Of a stretch of DNA of 64,000 bases, positions 44,318 to 51,535 are shown piece after piece. The translations under genes were made by a program, and so were the position numbers. Within the stretch, counting starts at the first letter, position 1. Every line of letters begins with the position of its first letter. The stretch is from Pseudodesulfovibrio thermohalotolerans. GTDB lineage: Bacteria; Desulfobacterota; Desulfovibrionia; Desulfovibrionales; Desulfovibrionaceae. The DNA lies in contig NZ_CP120635.1 of assembly GCF_021353295.2 (NCBI RefSeq), positions 1,877,501 through 1,941,500 of the forward strand. The letters run 5' to 3'. The notes below the pieces were generated by a model. That model was not told where the DNA came from. It saw nothing but the letters and a program-made list of their open reading frames with translations, and searched no databases.

Positions 44318-45138
44318 CTATCGCCGTTCCGTTTGCTCACGTTCAAAATCAAGTTGCCGCTCGAGGGCCTCGACGAACTGACGCCGGACCCTGAGCGGCA
44401 GCGAGCGGGTTTCCGACCAGCCCCAGTGCAGTCCGCCGTAAGCGAGAAAGAATGCGTCGCTTACAAGCGAACTCCTGGGAACAAAAAAGACGGTTCGGCC
44501 TCCAGTCGGGTGCGGATCTTGGTTCCGCAGCCATCGCATTCGGTCTCCACCGAGGTGTCGATTCCCGCGTCGACCCGCGACATCTCCTGCCGCAGCGCGT
44601 TGCGGTCGCGCATCGACATTTCCGACAGGCTCTTCTTGGAAGGGGCCTTGCCGTCGATGTCGAGGATGCGAATGAGCATGGCCGAGGAGATGTTGGGCTC
44701 GCGCAGGCTGGCCAAGCGTTTTTCCTTATGGCCGTCGAGATATCCGAAGCGCACGGTTTTCTTCGAGCCGGGCAGCTTGAAGACGAACTCCCGCTCCTCG
44801 CCGTAGGGGGTGAACTTGAGATCCTCGAGATTGATGGTCACAAAGTTGGTCATGCGGCAGGCGCTGTTCGGGCAGCTCAGCTCCAGCTCCACCTCGTCCC
44901 CCAGGGAAATCTGGCGCAGGCGGACCAGAGCGAACAGCCGGTCACCCGAGAGCAGGTTCATCACCTCGGAAAGATCGGGATCGGTCTTCTCGCCCAGCCG
45001 GACGAAACAGTTGCGGAGCACCTGGTTGATCGCCTCTCCGGAACGGATCAGGCGTTGGTTGGTGAGCAGTTCTTCCTCGGTCCCGGTCATTTCCCGGAGT
45101 TCGAGTTCAGTGCCGCTTGGCAGTTCAAAGCTGTACAT
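44318..45138 (-). CDS. Tail assembly chaperone, -1 frameshift fusion product
   Basis: Predicted product of slippage at T_TTT_TTG (44488-44482). It reads the first 219 residues of the upstream frame, then continues in the -1 frame for 54 residues (VPRSSLVSDAFFLAYGGLHW to QLDFEREQTERR), giving about 273 aa. The second frame is open from 44539 to 44318 but has no good start of its own, and it ends directly before the tape measure gene. This is the classical arrangement for tail assembly chaperones. Confidence 0.75.
44461..45138 (-). CDS. Tail assembly chaperone, unshifted product
   Basis: 225 aa: MYSFELPSGTELELREMTGTEEELLTNQRLI. It has two Cys pairs, CPNSAC and CDGC, that might bind zinc. Position directly before the tape measure gene, after tube and sheath, matches chaperones in other contractile phages. 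It also resembles T4 gp26-like hub chaperones. The canonical slippery heptamer near its end explains why the overlapping downstream frame remains open. Confidence 0.75.
   Translation of the reverse strand: MYSFELPSGTELELREMTGTEEELLTNQRLIRSGEAINQVLRNCFVRLGEKTDPDLSEVMNLLSGDRLFALVRLRQISLGDEVELELSCPNSACRMTNFVTINLEDLKFTPYGEEREFVFKLPGSKKTVRFGYLDGHKEKRLASLREPNISSAMLIRILDIDGKAPSKKSLSEMSMRDRNALRQEMSRVDAGIDTSVETECDGCGTKIRTRLEAEPSFLFPGVRL
44482..44488 (-). other. Programmed -1 frameshift site T_TTT_TTG
   Basis: Minus-strand heptamer X_XXY_YYZ, correctly phased for the upstream frame (codons TCT TTT TTG) and followed by an open -1 frame. It lies seven codons before the unshifted stop. A downstream RNA structure was not resolved by eye. 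Confidence 0.75.
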
Positions 45139-45153
45139 GGTCGATCCTCCGGT

Positions 45154-45615
45154 TTAGGTCCAGTATTGGAAGCAGATGGTGAGCTTCTCGATGGTGTTCT
45201 CGGTGTTGCCGCCCTCGAGCTCGTCGTATTCGAGCGCCTTCACCCAGGCCCCGTGCAGGGTCCAGCGGCGGGTCTCGTTACCGGTGCGGTCGTAGCGGAC
45301 AACATCGATGTCGCGCATGTAGTCGGCCGGAAGACCGCCGGTGACGGCGTTCACGTCCACCTGTTTCTTGATCCATTCGCGGGCCGCCTCGTCGGAGCCG
45401 TCCTGCAGGTTGCCTTTCTCGAGGGTGATGTCCTCGAATTTGACCCGCCCCGCCACCTTCTGGTCGAACATCGAACCGGCCGGGGCAAAGGCCACTTCCT
45501 CGAATTCGGTTTTGGGCTCCTGTCCCTTATGGAACAGGGCCACGTCGAAGCCGTTTACCTCGATGGCGAACTGCCAGTTCTGGTAAAGGCTCTTGGGCAT
45601 ATTTCCGCTTCTCAT
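45154..45615 (-). CDS. Tail tube protein (gp19-like)
   Basis: 153 aa. WQFAIEVNGFDVALFHKGQEPKTEFEEVAFAPAGSMFDQKVAGRVKFEDITLEKG is the typical beta-rich core of T4 gp19-like tubes. It lies after the sheath gene, as expected. GGGAG precedes the ATG. It forms the inner conduit through which DNA leaves the capsid. Confidence 0.85.
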   Translation of the reverse strand: MRSGNMPKSLYQNWQFAIEVNGFDVALFHKGQEPKTEFEEVAFAPAGSMFDQKVAGRVKFEDITLEKGNLQDGSDEAAREWIKKQVDVNAVTGGLPADYMRDIDVVRYDRTGNETRRWTLHGAWVKALEYDELEGGNTENTIEKLTICFQYWT

Positions 45616-45630
45616 AGCCGTGTTCTCCCG

Positions 45631-47160
45631 TTAGATGATTTCTTTGAAGTCCGCAGAGGTAGCGGTCAGGATGAAGTTCAGCTCGATGAACTCCGCCGTC
45701 TTGGTCGGCTTGACGAACACGCGGGCCACCATTTCGTTGCGGTCGATGACCGCCGGGGTATTGGTCTCCTCGTCGCACTGGAAGGCGAAGTCGTACAGGC
45801 CACCCTTGTCCTTGATGTCCTGCAGGAAGGGATTGATCAGGCGGCCGAGGGCACGCCAGGTCTGGGGATGGTTCGGCTCGAACACCACGAAGCGGGAGGA
45901 TTCCGAGATGGCTTCCTCCATGAACATCATCAGGCGGCGGACGTTGATGCGGTCCACGGCCGAGGGCTGGCTTTGCAGCGTCTTCTGGCCCCAGATGTTG
46001 ATGCCGGTGTCGGGGAACACGGCGATGACGTTGACCCCTTCCGGATAGAGCACATCGCGCTCGCCACGGCTGGTCTTGTAGGCCAGGGAGAGCGTGTTGA
46101 AGATGCGGCCACGGTCGATACCGGCGGGCGCGTTCCAGACGTTGGTCTTCTGGTCGCTGCGGGCGATGCAGCCCGCCACCGCGCCGCAGGGCGGCACCAG
46201 CTTCTTGCGCGAGTTGACCGGATCGCTGATCTCCAGCCAGGGGTAGTAGAGCGCCGCGTAGGAGGAGTTGAATGCCGCGTGGCTGTACATCCCTTGTCCC
46301 TTGCGGAAGTCGACCGCTTCGAGCGGCTCCAGGTGCATGGGCGTGTCGGCGATGAACAGCAGATCCTTGCGCCCCTCGGCATAGGCGATTCCGGCGTTGA
46401 TCACCGGCACCGTGGTGACGCCGGGGACCATCAGCAGATTCAATGCGTCGATCTCGTCAAAGCCATAGAGGCCGGTACGCTGCGAGGGATCGCCGATGAA
46501 ATCCGCATCGGCCAGATCGGTCAGCCCGTTGTCGCCGCCATTGAGCGTGAACACGCCCAATGCCGGACGGTCGCCGGGTGTTCCCGTTGCTGCGGCCAGA
46601 TCCTGGACCAGGATGAAATCCGAGCGGTCGTTGATCGCCAGCTCCACATGGTTGGGCAGCGTCTCGTCCATGCTCAGATCCTTGAACACCTCGACCACAT
46701 CGCCTTTGTGCCGGACCACCAGGTTGAAATGGTTGGCCGGATCGAGAGAACCGTCCTCGATGGAGATGGAGAGTCGGTCGCCCCAGACGCCTTCGTTCAC
46801 GGCCTCGATCCGCAGGGCGTCGGCGGGCGTCGCCTCCCGGTTCTGCAGCACGATGGAAGATTTGAGCGCCGTCAGGGTGTCCCGGTCGGTGGAGTCGGTG
46901 AGATGGGCGATGCGGGTGACGTAGAGGACCGACCCGCCGTTGTCGAAAAACGCCCGTGCGGCGTAGGCCAGATAGCTTTCGTTGATATAGGAGCCGAAAC
47001 GGTTGATAAACTGTTCCCAGCTCGTCACCAGCACGGGCTTGTTGATCGGGCCTTTCTCGGCCACTCCGACCATGGCAGCCGACGAGGTCGAGATCTGCTT
47101 CACATAGAAACTGAAGTCCGTTTCCCGGGTGTAAATCCCGGGCGATAGATAGGTCGGCAT
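45631..47160 (-). CDS. Contractile tail sheath protein
   Basis: 509 aa. The N terminus PTYLSPGIYTRETDFSFYVKQISTSSAAMVGVAEKGPINKPVLVTSWEQFINRFGSY is a textbook sheath beginning. The C-terminal domain has the WGQKTLQSQPSAVDRINVRRLMMFMEEAI segment. Contraction of this protein drives the tube into the host. Order: sheath then tube, as in T4. Confidence 0.93.
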   Translation of the reverse strand: MPTYLSPGIYTRETDFSFYVKQISTSSAAMVGVAEKGPINKPVLVTSWEQFINRFGSYINESYLAYAARAFFDNGGSVLYVTRIAHLTDSTDRDTLTALKSSIVLQNREATPADALRIEAVNEGVWGDRLSISIEDGSLDPANHFNLVVRHKGDVVEVFKDLSMDETLPNHVELAINDRSDFILVQDLAAATGTPGDRPALGVFTLNGGDNGLTDLADADFIGDPSQRTGLYGFDEIDALNLLMVPGVTTVPVINAGIAYAEGRKDLLFIADTPMHLEPLEAVDFRKGQGMYSHAAFNSSYAALYYPWLEISDPVNSRKKLVPPCGAVAGCIARSDQKTNVWNAPAGIDRGRIFNTLSLAYKTSRGERDVLYPEGVNVIAVFPDTGINIWGQKTLQSQPSAVDRINVRRLMMFMEEAISESSRFVVFEPNHPQTWRALGRLINPFLQDIKDKGGLYDFAFQCDEETNTPAVIDRNEMVARVFVKPTKTAEFIELNFILTATSADFKEII

Positions 47161-47162
47161 GG

Positions 47163-47420
47163 TTATTTCCTCCGCTTGCTGGTGGTCTTGGCCTCATCGG
47201 CTGCGGCGTCCTCGGTCGCCGTTGGCTTTTCCGGCTCCGGTTCCGCGCCGCCGGTCAGGTCGGTGATGCGCACCAGGCCGCGTTTTCCGGCGGTCTTGAT
47301 CTCTGCGGAGAGGTCCTTGCGGGCGATGCTCTTGCGCTCTCGCGGCCCGAGGTGGAGGGTTCCCTGGTCGGAGAGGTTGAACGTCAGGGGTTGGAACTGC
47401 AGGTTTCTGATCTCGATCAC
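47163..47420 (-). CDS. Small tail-region protein
   Basis: 85 aa, not recognised. The N-terminal half is beta-rich (IEIRNLQFQPLTFNLSDQGTLHLGPRERKSI); the C-terminal half is acidic/Lys-rich and disordered. It lies between the sheath gene and the tail-terminator candidate, with only 2 bases to the sheath ATG. Confidence 0.55.
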   Translation of the reverse strand: MIEIRNLQFQPLTFNLSDQGTLHLGPRERKSIARKDLSAEIKTAGKRGLVRITDLTGGAEPEPEKPTATEDAAADEAKTTSKRRK

Positions 47421-47432
47421 GGTTGTTCTCCT

Positions 47433-47981
47433 TTACGGTTGAATGGTTCGTTGCTCTGTCACGTCGCCGTGAAACTGGAAGGTCCGGTCCCGGATCAGCC
47501 GACCGTCGCGCAGGTCGCCGTCGTACACCGGGCAGGATTCGATGCGGATGCGTCCGGAGCTTTGCCGGAGGTTGGAGAGGTTCACCCGGGCCAGGCCGCC
47601 CAGAGGAACCAGTTCGGTAAGATTCAGGCTGCCCTGGTCGGCGATGGCGATCTCCGGGTAAAGCTGGAGGAACCGCGACACCGATTCGTGAAAACCAAGC
47701 AGTTCGGCCTCCCGGTCCACGGTCACCACCAGGTCGAAATCGAGGTGATAGAGACGGGGAAACCGGCACTCCTCGAAACTCAGCTCCGCGACATTCTTCT
47801 CGAATAGGCGGCTCTGGCTGCGGCGGAAACGGTCTTCCGTCAGTTTCGGCCCCTGGAGGATGACGCTGGGGGTGCGCTGGACCTCGAACAGGTCATCCGG
47901 GAACACCAGCACGGTGTCCGGATGGATGGCCTGCTTGGCCAGGCGGATCAGGGTTTCTGTGACGGTCTGTATCGTGCTCAA
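47433..47981 (-). CDS. Tail completion / terminator candidate (TTG start)
   Basis: 182 aa. A TTG at 47981 follows GGAGG (spacing about 6), and no suitable ATG is near. A beta-rich core (LPRLYHLDFDLVVTVDREAEL-like segment) and position between connectors and sheath fit a tail-terminator or neck protein. It follows promoter-like P3 by about 20 bases. Family assignment is tentative. Confidence 0.55.
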   Translation of the reverse strand: MSTIQTVTETLIRLAKQAIHPDTVLVFPDDLFEVQRTPSVILQGPKLTEDRFRRSQSRLFEKNVAELSFEECRFPRLYHLDFDLVVTVDREAELLGFHESVSRFLQLYPEIAIADQGSLNLTELVPLGGLARVNLSNLRQSSGRIRIESCPVYDGDLRDGRLIRDRTFQFHGDVTEQRTIQP

Positions 47982-48003
47982 GGGACGCCTCCGTTTTCTG
48001 CCT

Positions 48004-48039
48004 GGTTACTTACCGGAAGCGCTGGCGATGTGTCGGAGG
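48004..48039 (-). promoter_or_regulatory. Late-promoter-like element P3
   Basis: Same 36-base element as P1, P2, P4 and P5: CCGACA and TAAGTA boxes on the minus strand with an 18-base spacer. It ends one base before the stop of the upstream neck gene. Expected start about 48000, giving a very short leader to the TTG at 47981. Confidence 0.65.
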
Positions 48040-48040
48040 C

Positions 48041-48526
48041 TCAAAGCGCGGAGCGGATCGCCTCACGATAGTTCTGGAGGATCTGCTCGCGGTACTTCTC
48101 CATCACCGGATGTAGAAAAGGTCTGGCGGGGATGATGATGGTCGCGCCGTTCGGATGTTTGATGGTGGCTCCGTACTCCATGACGGCACCGATGTTCACC
48201 ATGTCTTCACCGTCCTTGTTGACGGTGCCGCGCAGCAGTCCGACGAACGCCTTGTCTGCCATGATTTTTTGGGTGATGGCGTTGATGAGAAAGCCGGTGT
48301 CGATGAGCGCCTTGCTGGAACCTTTGCGCTCGATGGTGCTTTCGGCGAGTTTCACGAAAGCCTGTCCGCCCGGGGCCTGGGAGCGAATCCCCCGCTGGAT
48401 CTCGCGCACCAGAAAAAGGGCGTTGCGGATCGTGGCCTGACGCAGGGCCGTGGCCAGGCGCGGCCCCATGCCGGTGGTCAGCTTGGCGCGGGCCTTGTCC
48501 CAGTCACCGGTCCGCCTAACGCCCAT
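48041..48526 (-). CDS. HK97 gp10-like minor tail/neck protein
   Basis: 161 aa. It contains MGPRLATALRQATIRNALFLVREIQRGIRSQAPGGQAFVKLAEST and TGFLINAITQKI, as in HK97 gp10-type proteins that link head and tail. It overlaps the upstream gene by 11 bases. Basic residues at the start may contact DNA or the connector. Confidence 0.65.
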   Translation of the reverse strand: MGVRRTGDWDKARAKLTTGMGPRLATALRQATIRNALFLVREIQRGIRSQAPGGQAFVKLAESTIERKGSSKALIDTGFLINAITQKIMADKAFVGLLRGTVNKDGEDMVNIGAVMEYGATIKHPNGATIIIPARPFLHPVMEKYREQILQNYREAIRSAL

Positions 48527-48875
48527 TGAGCTTCACCAGTTGCAGGTTCTTATGAGTGACGGTGCCGAAGAAGTGTTCTTCTTCCACACTCTGTATGCGA
48601 TAGGTTTCCCTGTCTGAGGCCAGGCGGTCTTCACCCCGGACATCGGCATCCGGAAGGACACAGGCAAGCGCGTCGATCTTGCCGCTCAGCTCCTCCGGCG
48701 GGGTTTCATTCAATTCAAGGGGGATGACAGAGACTTCCGCGTATTCGGCATCATCGGTGCCGTAGAGCCGCTCGCCGGGAACGACGCGCAGGACGCGTGC
48801 GGTCTGGCCGGAGGAGAGGATCAGCCGGGCGACGTCGGCCACGGCTTCGGCGCGTTCCCGGTCATTCAACAACAT
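48516..48875 (-). CDS. Head-tail joining protein candidate
   Basis: 119 aa, not recognised with certainty. Helical start (LNDRERAEAVADVARLILSSGQTARVLRVV) followed by strands. Position between the connector and gp10-like genes suggests a head-closure protein. Overlaps both neighbours (14 and 11 bases). Confidence 0.5.
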   Translation of the reverse strand: MLLNDRERAEAVADVARLILSSGQTARVLRVVPGERLYGTDDAEYAEVSVIPLELNETPPEELSGKIDALACVLPDADVRGEDRLASDRETYRIQSVEEEHFFGTVTHKNLQLVKLNGR

Positions 48876-49326
48876 CGAGATCGATCCCTTGTTCGTAGAT
48901 GACCGGCATAAGGCCGCTCGGAGTCAGGATGTAGGCTTCCTGATCGAGCTGGGTGGCCGGACGCAGCTCGGTGAGCCGCTGGCGGTAGTCGACGAGCAGA
49001 TCGGCTTCGAGCTTGGCCCAGTGGCCGGGCTGGCCGGTTTTGTCCACCCGCTTGTCACCGCTGGAAAAGGAGAAGGCGTTGGCGGTGGCCGAACGCATGA
49101 CCTGGCAGGCGTGGATCTGCGCCATGATCACCAGGAGCTCGCGGACCTCGCCGGTGGGATCGGGGGTGATCTCTCCGACCGTGATCGTCAGCGATTGGTC
49201 GAGGTCGCGGCCAACCCGGAAAACGGCTTTCCGGACGCATCTCTCCAGAGTCTGGTCCTCGAAGAGAGATGCGCCCGGATCGGACAGGTCGAGCCGCAGG
49301 TCGGCGATCAGGTCACTCAGCAGCAC
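48862..49326 (-). CDS. Head-tail connector candidate (GTG start)
   Basis: 154 aa. Starts GTG with GGAGG upstream. Helix-rich sequence (LLSDLIADLRLDLSDPGASLFEDQTLERCVRKAVFRVGRDL, later LLVDYRQRLTEL) resembles gp6/gp15-type connectors. It lies downstream of the capsid gene and overlaps the preceding gene by 14 bases. Confidence 0.6.
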   Translation of the reverse strand: MLLSDLIADLRLDLSDPGASLFEDQTLERCVRKAVFRVGRDLDQSLTITVGEITPDPTGEVRELLVIMAQIHACQVMRSATANAFSFSSGDKRVDKTGQPGHWAKLEADLLVDYRQRLTELRPATQLDQEAYILTPSGLMPVIYEQGIDLDVVE

Positions 49327-49672
49327 CTTGCAGGCCCTCCAGACGGCTCTTGAGCGCGTCGATCACCGTGCGGCGTTTTTCGGTTTCCATGTAGCCTTTG
49401 AGGGTTTCCGGATTGGCTTCCTCATTGACCTTGGAGATGGCGTCGGTGGCGGAGAGTTTGCTCAGGTCCACCGGTTCCGCGTCCTGGTCGGGCTCTGGAG
49501 GGGCGAGCGGTTCCTGCTTCGGTTTGTCGGCCATGGCCAGGCGGCCGTTCTTGAGCGCCGCCTGGATCTGCTTGGTGAGGCGTTCCACCTCGACCACCTG
49601 GCCGGGCTTGAGTTTCAGCCCGGCGTCGGGGATCACCAGAACGCCGGGACGGATGTTCTTGATTCGATTCAT
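49313..49672 (-). CDS. Small protein following the capsid gene
   Basis: 119 aa. NRIKNIRPGVLVIPDAGLKLKPGQVVEVERLTKQIQAALKNGRLA is a short beta-rich domain, followed by an acidic linker and a helix. Gene position between capsid and connector suggests a head accessory protein. Not identified more precisely. Confidence 0.5.
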   Translation of the reverse strand: MNRIKNIRPGVLVIPDAGLKLKPGQVVEVERLTKQIQAALKNGRLAMADKPKQEPLAPPEPDQDAEPVDLSKLSATDAISKVNEEANPETLKGYMETEKRRTVIDALKSRLEGLQGAAE

Positions 49673-49690
49673 CTCACGTCACCTCCCGGA

Positions 49691-50554
49691 TTACGGAACC
49701 AGTTTGACCTTGGCCATGATGTCGGGGCGGGTAATGCCCTGGCCGATTTCGGACCACACCAGCCAGCCGGTCTTGAAGCGGGTCTTCTGATCGATGGACT
49801 CCGTCTTCAGGTTTTCGCGCACCGGCATCTTTCCGACCTCTTCATCCGGGACGATGATGATCTCGTCCAGCGGCATGGAGGCGGTCAGCAGAATGCCGCC
49901 GGTGCCGTAGTTCTTGATGACACCCTTCTGGCGCAGCTCGAGCTTGGTCTGGGGATCGAGGTTCCAGCCGCGCATGTCGTTGAACCGGCGGCCGCGCAGG
50001 ACGATGTACTTCACCGACAGCTCCAGGTCCTCGATGATCGAGATGGCCTCGTTCAGTGCATCCTCGGTGAGCAGGTCGCCAGTGACCTCGATGGTGTTGG
50101 TCGCCGGGATGGCCGAGGAGAGCACCGAGATGGTGCGGCGGTCCATCTCCTTGCGAATAGCGTCGGCGGCGCTGGTCTGGATGTCCATCAGCGTGCCGAT
50201 GTTGCCGTTCTTGAGGACGGAAACGTCCACCATCGGATTGGAGTGGATGCGGTTGGTGGGGAACTCGACCTCGTCCTTGCCCACCTCCTGCTCCTGGGCG
50301 TCGCCGTCCTTGCTGATCCAGTGGGCCTTGACGGTCGGTTTCTTCTGGTAGACCGGACGTTCGCCCTTGGGCAGCGTGTGCTTGGTGAGCAGCAGCGAGG
50401 AAATCTCCTTGCGCTTGATCTCCTGTTCGATGGGCGCGGCAATGGCGGCGGCAAGCGCCCGCATGCCTTCGGGCGACTCGAGAGCCTCGCTCATGAGCCG
50501 CGCCATGGTTTCCATGTACTCCTGGGAGTGGATCTTCAACTGATTGGTTTTCAT
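49691..50554 (-). CDS. Major capsid protein
   Basis: 287 aa. The N-terminal helical arm and the core (AADAIRKEMDRRTISVLSSAIPATNTIEVTGDLLTEDALNEAISIIEDL and GILLTASMPLDEIIIVPDEE) resemble HK97-fold capsids. It follows the decoration gene and the protease-scaffold gene, as expected. The start has AAGGAG. Maturation may remove its N-terminal arm. Confidence 0.78.
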   Translation of the reverse strand: MKTNQLKIHSQEYMETMARLMSEALESPEGMRALAAAIAAPIEQEIKRKEISSLLLTKHTLPKGERPVYQKKPTVKAHWISKDGDAQEQEVGKDEVEFPTNRIHSNPMVDVSVLKNGNIGTLMDIQTSAADAIRKEMDRRTISVLSSAIPATNTIEVTGDLLTEDALNEAISIIEDLELSVKYIVLRGRRFNDMRGWNLDPQTKLELRQKGVIKNYGTGGILLTASMPLDEIIIVPDEEVGKMPVRENLKTESIDQKTRFKTGWLVWSEIGQGITRPDIMAKVKLVP

Positions 50555-50572
50555 GTGCGTGGGCTCCTTGGG

Positions 50573-50935
50573 TTAGACGAGCAGGCGGAATTTGAGGACG
50601 CCGCTCTGTACGGAAATGGCGTGGGCGACGACGTGCTCCCCGGCCGCGACGCCGTTGGTCAGACGACCGCCCGCCGAAACTTTCAAGTCGTCTCCGGCGA
50701 CGACGGTCCCTTCGAAGGCGTCGGTCTCGTAAACGCCGCCGTCGCAGTAGATGCCTGGCATTTCGCCACCGGCGTAATCCTTGATCAGGATGCCGAAGGA
50801 GCGCTTGGTGGGATCGGTGTTGACGGCGAACAGGTCGTCGCCGACCACGCGGACCACCTGGCCGAGTTGGCCGTCGCCCTGGATGTGGCCGTCGCCATAG
50901 GCGAGGCTGCGGTGACACGGATTGATGAATGACAT
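50573..50935 (-). CDS. Head decoration protein candidate
   Basis: 120 aa, beta-rich, with short repeats of Gly-Asp turns (GDGHIQGDGQLGQVVRVVGDDLFAV and VVAGDDLKVSAGGRLTNGVAAGEHVVAHA). It lies directly before the capsid gene, as in many phages with a decoration or stabilising protein. AAGGAGG precedes it. Confidence 0.7.
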   Translation of the reverse strand: MSFINPCHRSLAYGDGHIQGDGQLGQVVRVVGDDLFAVNTDPTKRSFGILIKDYAGGEMPGIYCDGGVYETDAFEGTVVAGDDLKVSAGGRLTNGVAAGEHVVAHAISVQSGVLKFRLLV

Positions 50936-50947
50936 GGTGTTTCCTCC

Positions 50948-51535
50948 TTAAGCGTTGATTTCCGAGTGTTCGGGAGTGTCCTCGCCGACACGGTTGCGGT
51001 AAGCGGCCATGAACCCGTCGCGCAGGCGGTCCTCGAGCGACACCTTGCGGTCGTCCACATCGTGGGGCCGGACACCGGCGTCGCTGCGCAGCGGGGTTTC
51101 CGTCGATGCCTTGGCGGCGGGCTTGCCGCCCTGGTCGCTGTCGGCGGGTTTCTCTTCCTTGTCCTTGTCCGCTTTTGCCGACTTGGGCAGGCGTTCGTAA
51201 GCGGCCTCGGTGGCGGCGAATGCTTCGTCGGACAGTTCGGCCAGGCGTTTCAGTTCGGCTTCCCGGTCCTCATCGGAAGCGAAGGAGAGTCCCTGCTTCT
51301 CAAGCCGGGTGAGCAGCTTCTTGGCCCGGGAGCGGCAGGCGGCCGCCTTTTGTTCGGCTTCCAGTTCCTGGACGCGTTTCTGCAGCTCGGCCACCTGGGC
51401 CTTGAGCTGCCGGTTTTCCTTTTCCAGGTCGGTAACGCGGGCAGGATCGCCTTCCTGCTGGGCCGGTTTCTTCTTGGCCGCGTCAGATTCAGTCTTGGCG
51501 GCCGGGTCTTCGGTAGGTTTGGTTTTGTCTTCCAT
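50948..51535 (-). CDS. Nested scaffold protein from internal start
   Basis: An internal ATG (Met608 of the fusion) is preceded by AAGGAG at 8-base spacing and starts exactly where the scaffold region begins: MEDKTKPTEDPAAK. This would give a free scaffold of about 195 aa, like lambda Nu3 inside gene C. The coiled coil LEKENRQLKAQVAELQKRVQELEAEQ supports a scaffold role. Confidence 0.6.
   Translation of the reverse strand: MEDKTKPTEDPAAKTESDAAKKKPAQQEGDPARVTDLEKENRQLKAQVAELQKRVQELEAEQKAAACRSRAKKLLTRLEKQGLSFASDEDREAELKRLAELSDEAFAATEAAYERLPKSAKADKDKEEKPADSDQGGKPAAKASTETPLRSDAGVRPHDVDDRKVSLEDRLRDGFMAAYRNRVGEDTPEHSEINA

Noticed and set aside
44318..44539. Independent 73-residue gene before the tape measure
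   Set aside because: No credible start; it is better explained as the -1 extension of the chaperone frame.
44452..47148. A very long plus-strand open frame opposite sheath, tube and chaperone genes
   Set aside because: No domain or ribosome site; it spans several certain minus-strand genes and their gaps.
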